Positions 21,813 to 37,155 are shown, counted from the stretch's first letter. The stretch is DNA of 64,000 nucleotides from Propionivibrio sp. (GCF_016790145.1 NZ_JAEUOI010000176.1:1-64000), one strand, 5' to 3'. The notes: a model not told the origin generated them from the sequence alone. Program-made: numbers and translations.

Positions 21813-22706
21813 TTACTTCTGGGCTGCCGCAGCCTGGGCAGCCACTTCGGCGGCAAAGTCGTTCGAGCGTTTTTCCATCCCTTCGCCGACCACGTACAGC
21901 GTAAAACCGGCAACCGAAGCGCCTTTGCTCCTGAGCAATTGCTCAACGGTCTGTTTTCCGTCTTCGGCTTTGACGAACACCTGAGCCAGCAGGGTTACTT
22001 CCTTCAGGTACTTTTGAACGGTACCCTCGGCGATCTTGTCGAGCATGGCTTCGGGTTTGTTGTCGGCTCGCGCTTTCTCGATGGCAATGCGGCGCTCGGT
22101 GTCCAGAAGTTCGCCAGGAACACCCGTCGCATCCAGTGATTTGGGCTTGGACGCGGCAATGTGCATGGCCAGATCCTTGCCCAGTTGCTCGTCGCCGCCA
22201 ACCAGATCAAGCAGAACGCCAATTCTGGCACCGCCATGGATGTAGGACACTAGTTTGCCTCTGGCTTCGACACGCACGAAGCGGCGCACCGAGAGATTCT
22301 CGCCAATCTTGCCAACCAAAGCGGTGCGTGTCGATTCGACGGTTCCTTCACCCATAGGCAGTGTTAACAGCGCCGACACATCAGATGGGTTCTGGTTGAC
22401 TACCAACTCGGCGCAGGCCTTGGTCAGTTGTAAAAACTCGTCATTCTTGGCGACAAAATCAGTCTCGCAGTTGATCTCGATGATTGCTCCCAGCTTGCCA
22501 TCAGGCGTAATACTGACGCCAACTACGCCTTCGGCAGTGATGCGGGCCGCTGCCTTGGTCGCCTTGTTGCCCAGCTTTACACGCAGAATTTCTTCGGCCT
22601 TGCCCAGATCGCCATCGGCCTCGGTCAGCGCCTTCTTGCATTCCATCATCGGTGCGTCGGTCTTTGCACGCAGTTCAGCCACCATGCTTGCGGTAATTGC
22701 CGCCAT
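21813..22706 (-). CDS. tsf: Elongation factor Ts
   Basis: Guanine nucleotide exchange factor for EF-Tu. From the ATG at 22706 the product is 297 residues ([20 protein letters not shown]). The signatures [20 protein letters not shown] and, near residue 75, [17 protein letters not shown] are intact. An in-frame upstream extension to 22772 is not family-like and lacks support. Separated from rpsB by a 119-base gap holding a possible attenuator. Confidence 0.97.
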   Translation of the reverse strand: MAAITASMVAELRAKTDAPMMECKKALTEADGDLGKAEEILRVKLGNKATKAAARITAEGVVGVSITPDGKLGAIIEINCETDFVAKNDEFLQLTKACAELVVNQNPSDVSALLTLPMGEGTVESTRTALVGKIGENLSVRRFVRVEARGKLVSYIHGGARIGVLLDLVGGDEQLGKDLAMHIAASKPKSLDATGVPGELLDTERRIAIEKARADNKPEAMLDKIAEGTVQKYLKEVTLLAQVFVKAEDGKQTVEQLLRSKGASVAGFTLYVVGEGMEKRSNDFAAEVAAQAAAAQK

Positions 22707-22764
22707 TATTTTCTCCACTTGCGGACACGGCCTTAATAAGCAGCCGTCCCTCATCCAAAACAGT

Positions 22765-22795
22765 TGAAACAAAACGAGCTGCTCACATTTCTCGT
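22765..22795 (-). terminator. Possible attenuator hairpin between rpsB and tsf
   Basis: On the minus strand ACGAG and CTCGT (22795-22791 with 22778-22774) pair across a loop that itself holds GAGCAGCTC, and are followed by TTTTGTTT. A partial terminator between rpsB and tsf is known in other proteobacteria, where it lowers tsf relative to rpsB. The short stem makes this only a candidate. Confidence 0.4.
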
Positions 22796-22825
22796 TGCCT
22801 GCAAGCAGTCGAAAAAACCTGCCGG

Positions 22826-23569
22826 TTACTGCTCGGTTTCTTCGAAAAATTCGTCGCCGGAAGCCCCGGCAGCAACAATTTCTTCAACGAATTGACTGCG
22901 ACCCTCAAGAATTGAGTCAGCCACACCGCGCGCGTACAGACGGATCGCACTGGACGAGTCATCGTTTCCCGGAATGACGTAATCAATGCCTTCAGGCGAG
23001 TGATTGGTATCGACCACTGCGATTACCGGAATACCCAGCTTGTTGGCTTCGGTGATGGCGATCTTGTGATAGCCGACATCGATGACGAACAAGGCATCGG
23101 GCAGGGTGTTCATTTCCTTGATGCCACCGATCGACTTCTGCAGTTTGGCCAGTTCACGTTGCGTCATCAACGCTTCCTTCTTGCCGAGCTTTTCAAGGGA
23201 ACCGTCTTCGGTCATGGCTTCCATGTCCTTGAGCCGCTTGGTCGACTGCTTGATGGTCTTGAAGTTGGTCAGCATGCCGCCCAGCCAGCGCTGGTCAACA
23301 TACGAGGAACCTGAACGGCTGGCTTCTTCGGCGATGATTTCTCGCGCCTGCCGCTTGGTACTGACAAACAGGATATTGCCCTTGTTGGACGACAGCTTGC
23401 GCACAAAAGCCATGGCTTCGTTGTACTTGGCAAGTGTCTGTTCGAGATTGACGATGTGGATCTTGCTACGGGCCCCGAAGATGTACTGAGCCATCTTTGG
23501 GTTCCAGAAGCGGGTCTGGTGGCCGAAGTGAACACCTGCCTCCAGCATTTGACGCATGGTTGTAGACAT
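22826..23569 (-). CDS. rpsB: 30S ribosomal protein S2
   Basis: Ribosomal small-subunit protein of normal length (247 residues). Signatures are [20 protein letters not shown] at the N terminus, [17 protein letters not shown] near 70, [16 protein letters not shown] near 95 and [16 protein letters not shown] near 157, then [20 protein letters not shown] (Asp-rich). It heads the 15-gene minus-strand run; translation feedback by S2 on its own leader is known in other bacteria and suits the structured leader upstream. Confidence 0.98.
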   Translation of the reverse strand: MSTTMRQMLEAGVHFGHQTRFWNPKMAQYIFGARSKIHIVNLEQTLAKYNEAMAFVRKLSSNKGNILFVSTKRQAREIIAEEASRSGSSYVDQRWLGGMLTNFKTIKQSTKRLKDMEAMTEDGSLEKLGKKEALMTQRELAKLQKSIGGIKEMNTLPDALFVIDVGYHKIAITEANKLGIPVIAVVDTNHSPEGIDYVIPGNDDSSSAIRLYARGVADSILEGRSQFVEEIVAAGASGDEFFEETEQ

Positions 23570-23599
23570 ACTTTTTCTTTCATATCAGGGTTAGACCAC

Positions 23600-23658
23600 C
23601 ATTCGCCCACCTACAGCCCGCCTTGAAAAGTTGGCGGACACCCTTGAACAGGCGAATG
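23600..23658 (-). promoter_or_regulatory. Structured leader of rpsB (nested stems, possible pseudoknot)
   Basis: Upstream of rpsB an outer 8-base stem (CATTCGCC at 23600-23607 on the plus strand with GGCGAATG at 23651-23658) encloses an inner stem (23616-23622 with 23633-23639, one G-U pair). On the minus strand AGGGT between the stems can also pair with ACCCT just downstream of the outer stem, which would make a pseudoknot next to the start region. In E. coli the rpsB leader folds into a conserved structure used for S2 autoregulation. Homology with that leader is inferred, not tested. Confidence 0.5.
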
Positions 23659-23937
23659 TGCGTAGTTGACGTGCCGTTACCGACACATCCTGCGCGCCAC
23701 CATGGCACGCGTTCATCATTCAAGTTTCACCAACACAGGTCAGCAAAACCCGGCGATTGTATCATCGGACCCGGTGAAATTCCACTGTCGGCTTTGTTTC
23801 GGCCTTGTACTCGTGTTAAGCAATGGCCGATTGCTGATCGAACGGGCGTCCCGAACCATTCAAGAGGTAAATTGCCTAAGCGTGCGCCTTACTTTATCCT
23901 TCGCCACTCCACTTCATCCGCATGGCCACGAAAAAAC
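23659..23937. other. Intergenic region between divergent rpsB and map
   Basis: Holds the promoters of both directions. On the minus strand a TACAAT hexamer (plus-strand ATTGTA at about 23756-23761) is a plausible -10 for rpsB, about 190 bases upstream of its ATG, without a good -35. No gene is seen: an in-frame upstream extension of map (to 23623) lacks protein-like sequence. Confidence 0.5.
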
Positions 23938-24747
23938 ATGAGCATTACTCTCAAATCGCCTGAAGAAATCGAAAAAATGCGGGTCGCTGGCCGTCTGGCG
24001 GCCGAAGTGCTCGATTACATCACCCCTTTCGTCAAACCCGGCGTAACCACCGGTGAGCTCGACAAACTTTGCCACGATTACATGGTCGATGTTCAGGGCT
24101 GTATCCCGGCTCCGCTTGACTACGCACCGGCCGGCTACAAACCGTATCCGAAATCGATATGTACATCGGTTAACCATCAGGTCTGTCACGGCGTCCCCGG
24201 CGACCGGCAGTTGAAGAACGGCGACATCGTCAACCTTGACATCACGACCATCAAGCAAGGCTATCATGGTGATACCAGCCGCATGTTTCATGTCGGCGAA
24301 GTTTCGATTCAGGCCAAACGGCTGTGTGAGGTGACATTCGAATGTCTCTGGCTCGGCATCGCTCAGGTCAGGGCTGGCGCCCATCTTGGCGACATTGGCC
24401 ACGCCATCCAGCGCCATGCCGAAAAATCGGGGTACTCTGTGGTACGCGAATTCTGCGGCCACGGTATCGGTGTCCGCTTCCACGAAGATCCGCAGGTCGT
24501 GCACTACGGTACGCCGGGAACCGGTATCGAACTGAAGGCCAACATGATTTTCACCATCGAACCGATGATCAACGCCGGCAAGGCGGCGATACGCGAACTG
24601 GCCGATGGGTGGACGATTGTCACCAAAGACCACTCCCTGTCAGCCCAATGGGAACACACCATTCTCGTCAACGAAAGCGGATTCGAGGTACTGACTCTTT
24701 CCGCAGGAGCGCGCACGCCGCCGGAATGGATCAAGTCATGCTCATGA
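23938..24747 (+). CDS. map: Methionine aminopeptidase, type I
   Basis: Removes the N-terminal Met from nascent proteins after deformylation. The 269-residue protein starts at ATG 23938 ([20 protein letters not shown]). Metal ligands lie in the usual places: [20 protein letters not shown] (two Asp) near 100, [14 protein letters not shown] (His) near 178, [10 protein letters not shown] (Glu) near 204 and WEHTILV (Glu) near 239. It overlaps glnD by the sequence ATGA, so the two are translationally coupled. A deformylase gene (def) lies 2.6 kb away on the other strand. Confidence 0.96.
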   Translation: MSITLKSPEEIEKMRVAGRLAAEVLDYITPFVKPGVTTGELDKLCHDYMVDVQGCIPAPLDYAPAGYKPYPKSICTSVNHQVCHGVPGDRQLKNGDIVNLDITTIKQGYHGDTSRMFHVGEVSIQAKRLCEVTFECLWLGIAQVRAGAHLGDIGHAIQRHAEKSGYSVVREFCGHGIGVRFHEDPQVVHYGTPGTGIELKANMIFTIEPMINAGKAAIRELADGWTIVTKDHSLSAQWEHTILVNESGFEVLTLSAGARTPPEWIKSCS

Positions 24748-27341
24748 AGATCGACTCAGCCGCCCGCATTGACCTCCTCGCGCGCTACAAGTCGCGTCTG
24801 CAGACAGGCCAGAGCGCAATCCGTGAGCGCTATCTCGCTGAAGCGGATGCTCCCCGCCTGCTGCATGAACGCAGCCAACTGATTGATGAACTTCTGCGCG
24901 AATTGTGGAAGGAACTGCGCTTTCCGGATTCCCTTGCTCTGGTGGCGGTCGGTGGCTATGGACGCGGCGAGTTGTACCCTGCTTCTGACATTGATTTGCT
25001 GCTGCTTCTTGCCGAGCAACCTGATGCGCTGCTCACCGAACGGCTTGAGCAACTCGTTGGGTTGTTCTGGGATATCGGGCTGGAAATTGGTCACAGCGTA
25101 CGCACGATTGAGGAGTGCCTTGGCGAGGCGGCGGGCGATCTGACTGTCATGACAGCGCTGGTCGAAGCCCGGTTGCTGATTGGCAATGACAAACTGTTCG
25201 CAAGATTCTCGTCTGAATTCAATAACATTCTTGACCCTCAGATGTTTTTCCTGGCCAAACGAATTGAGCAGGACGACCGCTACCTGCGCTTTCAGGAATC
25301 GCCCTACAGTCTCGAACCGAACTGCAAGGAAAGTCCGGGAGGCTTGCGCGATCTGCAAAGCATTCTCTGGATCGCCCAGGCGGCTGGCTTCGGCAACAGT
25401 TGGCAGGATCTCGAACAGCATGGCTTCATTACGCACGAGGAAGCACAGGGACTGGAGTGGCGCGAGCGGTTTTTACAGCGCTTGCGAATCCAGTTGCATC
25501 TCCATGTTGGCCGTCGTGAAGATCGCCTCCTGTTTGATTATCAGACGGCGCTCGCCGAGCAATTCGGTTTTTCGGCGACACCGACACGGCGTGTCAGCGA
25601 GCAATTGATGCAAGAGTATTTTCAGACAGCGAAAACAGTGATCCAGCTCAACACGATTCTCCTGCAGAACATGGGGGCCGCGATTTTCCCCTTGCCCGAA
25701 CAAATCCCGCACGCCATAAATGAGCGATTCCAGAACACGCACCAACTGCTCGACGTCGTGCACGAAGATGTTTTCAACGAGACGCCCTCAGCCATCCTCG
25801 AAGCCTTTCTGCTCCTCCAGCAGCACTCCGAATTGAAAGGCATGACCGCACGCACGATGCGCTCACTGTGGCGGGCACGCATCCTGATCGACGATGAATT
25901 CCGCCAGAACCCGGAAAACAAGGCATTGTTCCTTGCGATTTTCAAGCAAAAACGCGGTGTGATGCACGAACTGAGGCGGATGAACCAGTTTGACATCCTC
26001 GGCCGTTACCTGCCCAACTTCGGTGCCATTGTCGGCCAGATGCAACACGACCTTTTTCATGCCTACACCGTCGACCAGCACATCATGCAGGTTCTTGGCA
26101 ACCTGCGCCGGTTTTCCGAAACCGAATTTGGCCATGAGTACCCTTTCTGCAGCCAGTTGATCAGCGGCTTTGATCACTCATGGGTGCTCTACATTGCTGC
26201 CCTCTTCCACGATATCGCCAAGGGGCGCGGTGGCGGTCACTCGGAGCTCGGGGCGGTTGACGCGCAGGAGTTTTGCGCCAGTCACGGACTCAGTGCTGAA
26301 GACAGCGAAATGGTGGTCTGGCTTGTACTCAACCACCTGGTCATGTCGAGCGTCGCCCAGAAACAGGACTTCTCTGACCCGGATGTCCTTGCTGCCTTTG
26401 CCGCGATGGTCAGGGACGAACGCCACCTGACCGCACTTTACCTGTTCACTGTCGCTGACATTCGCGGCACCAGTCCCAAGGTCTGGAATAGCTGGAAGGG
26501 CCAATTGCTTGAGCAGCTTTTCAACCAGACCCGCCGCCTCCTGATTGCCGGCGGACAGGCGCCTTTGACGCAAGGCATCATTCAGGAGCGGCAAGAGGAA
26601 GCGATGCGACTGATGCGCTTTTTTGCGATTCCGGAGGCAGCGCATGAAAGCCTGTGGAACCAGCTCGATGCTGTTTACTTCCTGCGCCATTCAGCGGAAG
26701 AAATTGCCTGGCATGCGCGCATTCTGAACTACCGTATCGACAGTAAACAACCGATCGTCAAGGCACGCATCTATCCGCACGGCGAAGGCATCGAAGTCAT
26801 GGTCTATACCCTCGACCAGCGGCAACTTTTTGCCCGTCTCGTCGGCTTCTTCAACCGTGCCGGCTACAACATCATGGACGCCAGGATTCACACCACGCGC
26901 CACGGCTATGCACTCGACAGTTTCATGCTGCTCGACGTCAGTGGCCGTGACAGTGACCGCAGCATGATCAGCTACATCGAACATGAACTGATCGACCGGC
27001 TCACCCGCCTGGCTCCGCCCGAGGCACCGGCCAGCGGGCGCATTTCACGTCAAGTCAAGCACTTCCCGATCCAGCCGAAAGTCACCATCCAGCCGCTGGT
27101 CACGCTGCAGCCGGATGAAGAAGGAATTCTCTTTGTTCTTTCGATCAGCGCTTCCGACCGTCCCGGTCTGCTGTATATCGTTGCCATGGCGCTGGCGGCA
27201 CACGGCGCCAATCTGCACACCGCAAAAATTGTCACACTCGGTGAGCGGGTCGAAGATACCTTTCTGATCAGTGGCGGTGATCTAGACAAAAGTGCGAGCA
27301 GGATCAAACTGGAAACGGAACTGCTGGACAGGCTGAAGTGA
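24744..27341 (+). CDS. glnD: [Protein-PII] uridylyltransferase / uridylyl-removing enzyme
   Basis: The sensor of glutamine that uridylylates and deuridylylates PII, controlling nitrogen assimilation. From the ATG at 24744 ([19 protein letters not shown]) the protein is 865 residues, normal for betaproteobacteria. Nucleotidyltransferase motif [19 protein letters not shown] is at about 70-88, the HD domain with [12 protein letters not shown] starts at His489, and two ACT domains follow near 686 and 797 ([17 protein letters not shown]). The map-glnD order is common in proteobacteria. Confidence 0.96.
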   Translation: MKIDSAARIDLLARYKSRLQTGQSAIRERYLAEADAPRLLHERSQLIDELLRELWKELRFPDSLALVAVGGYGRGELYPASDIDLLLLLAEQPDALLTERLEQLVGLFWDIGLEIGHSVRTIEECLGEAAGDLTVMTALVEARLLIGNDKLFARFSSEFNNILDPQMFFLAKRIEQDDRYLRFQESPYSLEPNCKESPGGLRDLQSILWIAQAAGFGNSWQDLEQHGFITHEEAQGLEWRERFLQRLRIQLHLHVGRREDRLLFDYQTALAEQFGFSATPTRRVSEQLMQEYFQTAKTVIQLNTILLQNMGAAIFPLPEQIPHAINERFQNTHQLLDVVHEDVFNETPSAILEAFLLLQQHSELKGMTARTMRSLWRARILIDDEFRQNPENKALFLAIFKQKRGVMHELRRMNQFDILGRYLPNFGAIVGQMQHDLFHAYTVDQHIMQVLGNLRRFSETEFGHEYPFCSQLISGFDHSWVLYIAALFHDIAKGRGGGHSELGAVDAQEFCASHGLSAEDSEMVVWLVLNHLVMSSVAQKQDFSDPDVLAAFAAMVRDERHLTALYLFTVADIRGTSPKVWNSWKGQLLEQLFNQTRRLLIAGGQAPLTQGIIQERQEEAMRLMRFFAIPEAAHESLWNQLDAVYFLRHSAEEIAWHARILNYRIDSKQPIVKARIYPHGEGIEVMVYTLDQRQLFARLVGFFNRAGYNIMDARIHTTRHGYALDSFMLLDVSGRDSDRSMISYIEHELIDRLTRLAPPEAPASGRISRQVKHFPIQPKVTIQPLVTLQPDEEGILFVLSISASDRPGLLYIVAMALAAHGANLHTAKIVTLGERVEDTFLISGGDLDKSASRIKLETELLDRLK

Positions 27342-27350
27342 TGAAGGAAT

Positions 27351-27884
27351 TCATTCCTCGGGAAGGTCTTTTGCGTCCGGAAAAAGTTCCTCGGTGAACC
27401 CGAATCGGCTGAAATCCCTGATTCGCATCGGGTAGAGAATGCCATTCAGGTGGTCGCACTCATGCTGGACTACCCGTGCATGAAAGCCATCGACCGAGCG
27501 CTCGATCGGCTGCCCGAATGGATCGAAACCGGTGTAGCGCAGGTACCGCCAGCGCGGCACCATACCGCGCAGTCCCGGTACCGACAGACAGCCTTCCCAG
27601 CCCTCCTCGATCTCATCTGAAAGTGGCGTCAGAACGGGGTTGATCAGCACCGTATAGGGAACGCTGCCCGCTTCCGGATAGCGCGGATTATCCTCAAAGC
27701 CAAAAATGACCACGCACAGACCAACCCCAATCTGCGGTGCGGCAAGACCCGCACCCTCCAGGTGCTGCATGGTGTCTTCCATGTCGACAATCAGGGAATG
27801 CAATTCCGGCGTGGCAAAAAGTTCAAGCGGGCGCGCCTGCTGAAACAGACGCGGATCACCCATTTTAAGAACCGGTCTGATCAC
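27351..27884 (-). CDS. def: Peptide deformylase
   Basis: An iron or zinc hydrolase that removes formyl from initiator Met. The 177-residue protein carries all three motifs: [13 protein letters not shown] near residue 43, [12 protein letters not shown] (metal Cys) near 91 and [13 protein letters not shown] (HExxH) near 134. The start is a GTG at 27884 ([13 protein letters not shown]), overlapping the end of mtnP by 20 bases. An ATG 21 bases downstream would remove conserved residues. It ends the smc-def run and is convergent with glnD (9-base gap). Confidence 0.95.
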   Translation of the reverse strand: MIRPVLKMGDPRLFQQARPLELFATPELHSLIVDMEDTMQHLEGAGLAAPQIGVGLCVVIFGFEDNPRYPEAGSVPYTVLINPVLTPLSDEIEEGWEGCLSVPGLRGMVPRWRYLRYTGFDPFGQPIERSVDGFHARVVQHECDHLNGILYPMRIRDFSRFGFTEELFPDAKDLPEE

Positions 27885-28620
27885 AACAACCCACCATTTC
27901 TTCGATCAGGCTACGCACATGCCCCATCGATTCGTGCAAAACACCCTGAATCGCTTCGAAGCTGATTCCGTCACGGCTATCGGCCCGGCCTGCCGCGTAA
28001 TTGGCCACCACACTGATGGCAGCATAGGGAATAGCCAATTCACGCGCCAGGGCAGCTTCGGGCATTCCCGTCATTCCTACCACATCGGCACCGTCGCGTT
28101 CAAAGCGGTTGATCTCGGCAGCAGTTTCAAGACGCGGCCCTTGCGTCGCGGCATAAACCGCGGTGTTACTCACGGCAATACCGGCGGAACTCGCCGCAGT
28201 CAGCAGTTGCTCGCGCAACTTGCGGTCATAGGGCTCGGTAAAGTCAATATGCGTGACCGTGCATTGCTGTCCTTCGTGATACGTGGATTTTCGACCCCAG
28301 GTATAATCCATGATCTGATGCGGGATAACGACATCGCCGGGTCTGAGATCCGCCCGAATACTGCCGACCGAGGCCACCGAAATAATGCCGACGGCACCGC
28401 GTTTCCAGAGCGCCCAGATATTCGCCCGATAATTCACTTCATGCGGAGGAATCGTGTGGCCATAACCGTGACGCGCCAGAAAAGCGACGGGGCGGCCACA
28501 AATCTGGCCGAAGGTAATAGCACCCGACGGCTCACCGTACGGCGTACGCAGTACCTCGCGATGGGAGACATCCAGATTGGCCAGTTGCGACAGGCCACTA
28601 CCGCCAATTACGGCCAGCAT
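27865..28620 (-). CDS. mtnP: S-methyl-5'-thioinosine (or methylthioadenosine) phosphorylase
   Basis: A family-2 purine nucleoside phosphorylase of 251 residues, salvaging the by-product of polyamine and quorum-signal synthesis. Visible motifs are [11 protein letters not shown] (phosphate loop), [20 protein letters not shown] near 47, [18 protein letters not shown] near 83 and [18 protein letters not shown] near 185. Whether it prefers methylthioinosine or methylthioadenosine cannot be read directly. The start ATG 28620 is 1 base after the hpt stop; an upstream extension to 28692 would lie inside hpt. Confidence 0.88.
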   Translation of the reverse strand: MLAVIGGSGLSQLANLDVSHREVLRTPYGEPSGAITFGQICGRPVAFLARHGYGHTIPPHEVNYRANIWALWKRGAVGIISVASVGSIRADLRPGDVVIPHQIMDYTWGRKSTYHEGQQCTVTHIDFTEPYDRKLREQLLTAASSAGIAVSNTAVYAATQGPRLETAAEINRFERDGADVVGMTGMPEAALARELAIPYAAISVVANYAAGRADSRDGISFEAIQGVLHESMGHVRSLIEEMVGCCDQTGS

Positions 28621-28621
28621 C

Positions 28622-29166
28622 TCATTCTTCCTTGACGGCATAGATCGCCGGGAGGTTCCGCCACGCACCACGGATGTCCATGCCATAGCCAAACACGAAG
28701 CGATCTGGAACCGTCAGCGCGACGAAATCGGCTTTTATCGGTTTTTCCTTGCCATTTTTCTTCTCGGTCACCACCGCAGTAAAACAGGCCTTGGCTCCAA
28801 GTTGCATCATGCGCTCGACAATGGCCGCCAGCGTCAGTCCTTCGTCAAGGATGTCATCGACGACAAGAAGCGTGCGCCCCTTGACCGGGGTCCACGGTGC
28901 AGAACGCCAGGACAGCGCTCCACCAGACTTGTCCTGGCCGTAGCGTGTAACGTGCATATAGTCAAAATCAAGTGGAAAATTCAATAGTGTCATCAACTGA
29001 CCGGCAAAGGGCACGCCGCCGCTCATAACGCACAGCAGCAAGGGGTTCGTCTCACCCAGCTTTTCGGTAATTTCGCCTGCGACTCGACCTACTGCCTCGG
29101 TGACCACCGTAGCCGAGTGAATCAGATCCGCGCTGGCGAGAAGATCCTTCGCCGCTTGCGGGTCGT

Positions 29167-29170
<4 letters not shown>
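28622..29170 (-). CDS. hpt: Hypoxanthine phosphoribosyltransferase
   Basis: Salvages hypoxanthine and/or guanine with PRPP. The 182-residue protein has the PRPP-binding motif [18 protein letters not shown] near residue 100, and [14 protein letters not shown] near 47. The pair hpt-mtnP is a purine salvage module: mtnP releases hypoxanthine or adenine for reuse. ATGA-type overlap with galU upstream. Confidence 0.93.
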
Positions 29171-33379
<4,209 letters not shown>

Positions 33380-33387
33380 GTCATTTC

Positions 33388-36300
33388 CTAAACAATCTGC
33401 TCGCGCATGCGCAACGCTTCATCCATATCCACTTCAACAATACGCGAAACACCGGATTCCTGCATCGTCACTCCAACGAGCTGTTGTGCCATTTCCATGG
33501 CGATCTTGTTGTGACTGATGAACAGAAACTGCGTGTTGGCCGACATGCGACTCACCATCGCGCAAAAACGTTCGGTATTGGTATCGTCCAGCGGCGCATC
33601 GACTTCGTCAAGCAGGCAGAACGGTGCCGGATTAAGCTGGAACATCGAAAACACCAGCGCAATCGCGGTCAATGCCTTCTCACCACCGGAAAGAAGGTGA
33701 ATCGTCGAATTCTTCTTGCCCGGCGGCTGCGCCAGCACCTGCAAGCCGGCGTCGAGAATTTCCTCGCCGGTCATGATCAACCTGGCCTCGCCACCGCCGA
33801 AGAGAATCGGAAAAAGTTCGTTAAAACTGCGGTTGACTGCATCGAAGGTCGTCTGCAAAAGCTCGCGCGTTTCCCGGTCGATTCGGCGAATGGCATTTTC
33901 CAGGGTTTCCATGGCCTGCGTCAGGTCTTCCGACTGCGCGTCGAGGTAGGCTTTGCGCTCACGCGCCGTTTCAAGCTCTTCGAGAGCCGCAAGATTGACC
34001 GCGCCGAGCGCTTCGATCGAGCGTTGCAGTGTGCTGATGGCACTTAGCAACGCCGTGGCGCGAGAACCGGCCAGATCACCGGACAGACTTTGTTCATCGG
34101 CCTGCGCTTCGAGCAATTGTGCTGCCAGCTGGTCGAAATTGAGACGCGCCGCCTGTTCCTTCAGCTTGAGTTCGCCGATCCGTTCGCGCAGGGGTTCAAG
34201 ACCATGCTCAAGCTGCATGCGCTGCTCTTCCAGAGTGCGCAGAGCGGCCGTCGCCGCTTCCAGCCCATCGCGCACGAGCGCCAGCGCCTGTTCGCGTGAA
34301 ACCCGCTGCTCAAGCGCCTCCTGCAGTTTCGGTTCAAGATCCTCGGCCTGCAGCGCTTCGGCGTTTTCAGTACAGCGTGCCAACTCGTCAACAATGCGCG
34401 CAATCTGCTGGCGCGCCAGTACCTGGCTACGGATGATTTCCTCGATCTTGTTGCGGCCTTCGCGTTGCGAAAACTGCGCTTCGTGCAGTTCGCGTTCGAC
34501 GCCATTGACCTGCTCACGCTCGTCACGCAATGCCCGTTCGGCCTGCTCGAAGCTCGCCCTGGCAGCATCCGTGACAAGCTGCAACTGGCGAATCTGTTCG
34601 CGTTGCACCTCGATCGCCTGCTCGGCAATGGATAAACGCTCGTTTTCGCCCTCTTCCTCGGCAGCCATTTCGGCCAGGCTGGCGTCAATCTGCGCCTGCC
34701 GCTCGCGGAAGCGTTCCAGAGCCTGCGCCAGCTTGAGGGTTTCCACCTGAATGGCGTGTGCCTGCTCCTGCAGATCGTCGAGTTCCTTTCGTGATTCCTG
34801 CAAGGCATTCTGGGCGCCCACCATGCGTGCTTCAATTTCAGCGAGTCGCGCCTGCTCCTGCTCTACCCGCGCCTCGCGCTGCATGATCAGTCCGCCCAGT
34901 TCGTCAATCTCGCGCTGCCTTTCAAGCAGACCATGTTCTGCAGCGTCAGGCGCAAACAGCGTGACGCTCTGCCGGCTGACGACATCGCCACCCGGCGTGA
35001 CACAGCAGGCGCTGCCAGACAGGCTGTCGCGACGCGCCAAGGCAGACGCCAGATCAGGAGCGGTAAATACCTCGCCGAGCCAGTCGGCAAGAATCGCGGC
35101 CAGTTTTTGCTCATCGCAACGAACCCGCGTCAGCAGGCAGTCAGCAGCAAACCTTGCCGTTGCACCCTCGACCGGCAACAGCAAGGTCAGTTTGCTGCCC
35201 GGCCGGTCCTTGCTCCACGCCGGGTCGGCGTGCTCGGCCGTCAGCGCACTGATTCGCTCGCGCAGAACGGCCTCTACGGCATCTTCCCAACCGGCCTCGA
35301 CGTGCAAGGATTTCCACAAGGGCTGGCGATGATCCAGCCGATGCCGATGCAGCCAGTCGGCCAGCTTGCCGTCACCCTGCACCCGTTTCTGCAACTGATC
35401 GAGCGCAGCTCGACGGGCGTGCGCTTCGGCACGCTCCTTCTGTACCTGCTGCACTTCGGACAGCACCTCCCGCCGCCGCTGTTCAAGTTGCGGCAACTCC
35501 TGCTGCTTATGAACCAATGCTTCCTGCGCGTCGACGATCCGCTGGCGCAATTCGGCCAGGGCTTCCTGCTTGAATTCGAACTCGGCAGCGTCGGGTACCG
35601 GCAGTGCCTGGCGTTCCTGCGCCAGCCGATCACGACGCCCGGCGAGAATCTGCAGCGAGCGCTGGGCATGGCCGCGATGGGCCTGTTCAATCTGCAAGCG
35701 CTGATCCGCCTGGGCCAGCGCCGTACGCTGACGATTGACTTCGTCCTGAGCGCTGGCGTGCGCTTCTTCGGCCAGTGGCAGACGTTCCTGCCGTTCAGCC
35801 AGACGCATTTCGCCCTGCTCAACGCGCTCATCGCTCAGCGCGGACAAGGCCAGCCAGCGGGCGTGGTCAGCCTCCAGTTGCTGCAACTGGGCCTGCCAGT
35901 GCACCTGGTCATCGCCCAATTGAGCCAGACGCGATTCATACTCGTGCTGCGATTCGCGACGGTGACGGATCTCGGCTTCCAGCCGAGCCACCTCGGCATT
36001 TGCCGAAAACAGTTCGCCTTGCGCGACATGCACCCCATCACTGGCCGCAAAGTGGCTTTCGCGCGCTTCTTCAAGTCGGGCTTCCGTTTCTCGCAAGGCG
36101 GCATTCTGCGCCTCAAGTTCAATGCCCGCCCGCTCGACTTCACGCGCCAGTCGTTCGCTTTCGACCTGCGCCTCGTTACGCCGCAGCAACCACAGCAATT
36201 GCTGCTTGCGCGTCAGTTCAGCGCTGAAGTCACGATACTGCCGGGCCACGGCGGCCTGCCCTTCCAGGCGTTCCATCTGCGCGCCAAGCTCCAGCCGGAT

Positions 36301-36888
36301 ATCCTCGACGCGCGCCAGATTCTCGCGCGTATCGGCGATACGGTTCTCGGTTTCCTTGCGCCGTTCCTTGTACTTGGTAACGCCAGCCGCTTCTTCGAGA
36401 AAAACCCGCAGCTCATCGGGCCTGGCCTCGATGATGCGAGAAATCGTCCCCTGCCCGATGATGGCGTAAGCCCGTGGGCCGAGGCCGGTACCGAGAAACA
36501 GATCGGTAATGTCCTTGCGCCGAACGTGCAGGTTGTTGATGTAATACTCCGACTGCCCGCTGCGTGTCAGCAGCCGCTTGACCGACAATTCGGCATATTG
36601 CGACCACTGGCCGGCAATACGCCCGAGCGAATTGTCGAAAACCAGTTCGACCGCTGCCCGCGACACCGCCTTGCGCGTTCCGGAACCGTTGAAGATCACA
36701 TCCTGCATCGACTCGCCGCGCAATTCCGAGGCTTTCGATTCGCCCAGCACCCAGCGCACGGCATCAATCACATTCGATTTGCCGCAACCGTTGGGGCCGA
36801 CCACACCGACCAGTTGCCCGGGCAAGGCAATGGTCGTCGGATCGACGAAAGATTTGAATCCGGCGAGTTTGAGTTTGGTCAGGCGCAT
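33388..36888 (-). CDS. smc: Chromosome segregation protein SMC
   Basis: A structural maintenance of chromosomes ATPase that compacts and segregates DNA with ScpA and ScpB (not in this window). The 1166-residue protein has Walker A VGPNGCGKSNVIDAVRWVLG at 30-48, coiled-coil arms around a hinge (about 500-650, with the conserved-looking PGSKLTLLLPVEG segment), and the C-terminal signature LLSGGEKALTAIALVFSM and Walker B CLLDEVDAPLDDTN. It begins the smc-zipA-ligA-galU-hpt-mtnP-def run. Confidence 0.97.
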   Translation of the reverse strand: MRLTKLKLAGFKSFVDPTTIALPGQLVGVVGPNGCGKSNVIDAVRWVLGESKASELRGESMQDVIFNGSGTRKAVSRAAVELVFDNSLGRIAGQWSQYAELSVKRLLTRSGQSEYYINNLHVRRKDITDLFLGTGLGPRAYAIIGQGTISRIIEARPDELRVFLEEAAGVTKYKERRKETENRIADTRENLARVEDIRLELGAQMERLEGQAAVARQYRDFSAELTRKQQLLWLLRRNEAQVESERLAREVERAGIELEAQNAALRETEARLEEARESHFAASDGVHVAQGELFSANAEVARLEAEIRHRRESQHEYESRLAQLGDDQVHWQAQLQQLEADHARWLALSALSDERVEQGEMRLAERQERLPLAEEAHASAQDEVNRQRTALAQADQRLQIEQAHRGHAQRSLQILAGRRDRLAQERQALPVPDAAEFEFKQEALAELRQRIVDAQEALVHKQQELPQLEQRRREVLSEVQQVQKERAEAHARRAALDQLQKRVQGDGKLADWLHRHRLDHRQPLWKSLHVEAGWEDAVEAVLRERISALTAEHADPAWSKDRPGSKLTLLLPVEGATARFAADCLLTRVRCDEQKLAAILADWLGEVFTAPDLASALARRDSLSGSACCVTPGGDVVSRQSVTLFAPDAAEHGLLERQREIDELGGLIMQREARVEQEQARLAEIEARMVGAQNALQESRKELDDLQEQAHAIQVETLKLAQALERFRERQAQIDASLAEMAAEEEGENERLSIAEQAIEVQREQIRQLQLVTDAARASFEQAERALRDEREQVNGVERELHEAQFSQREGRNKIEEIIRSQVLARQQIARIVDELARCTENAEALQAEDLEPKLQEALEQRVSREQALALVRDGLEAATAALRTLEEQRMQLEHGLEPLRERIGELKLKEQAARLNFDQLAAQLLEAQADEQSLSGDLAGSRATALLSAISTLQRSIEALGAVNLAALEELETARERKAYLDAQSEDLTQAMETLENAIRRIDRETRELLQTTFDAVNRSFNELFPILFGGGEARLIMTGEEILDAGLQVLAQPPGKKNSTIHLLSGGEKALTAIALVFSMFQLNPAPFCLLDEVDAPLDDTNTERFCAMVSRMSANTQFLFISHNKIAMEMAQQLVGVTMQESGVSRIVEVDMDEALRMREQIV

Positions 36889-37155
36889 GAAGTGGAACGC
36901 AGCCTAGCAGTCAGTCAAAATGAAAAGCCACCGAGTTCACCAGGAAGCACTAAGTCAAGGCCTTGTTTCATTGATGAAAGCTGGTGTTCCGAGTGGCTTG
37001 CCGCTTGAGTTTTTTTCCTTGTATTTCAACATGACTTCCTGCTAGGGTGTTGCGCGGATAGGGGTTCCTGAAAGAATCGTATGACGCCGCACTGGCACAA
37101 TCGGGCGCCTATAATAGCATTTTGCCAGCCAGAATCGTTTGCACCCGGACCCATC
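36889..37155. other. Intergenic region between divergent smc and queF
   Basis: Holds promoters of both genes. A TATAAT at 37110-37115 is a good -10 for queF, 40 bases before its ATG, with no matching -35. Around 36928-36955 (GCCACCGAGTTCACCAGGAA and following) there is a partial match to the CCACCAGGACACCAAG repeat arm seen at 5557. No gene seen. Confidence 0.45.
37110..37115 (+). promoter_or_regulatory. Probable -10 box of queF
   Basis: A perfect TATAAT hexamer 40 bases upstream of the queF ATG. No clear -35 hexamer at 16-18 bases, so the call rests on the -10 match and spacing to the gene. Confidence 0.4.

Noticed and set aside
34933..37008. A 691-codon plus-strand open frame opposite smc
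   Set aside because: It is antisense to a well-conserved full-length smc, has no recognisable domains, and reflects the codon bias of the smc strand.
37016..37155. preQ1 riboswitch ahead of queF
   Set aside because: No compact hairpin with an A-rich tail of the known class lies before the ribosome site.
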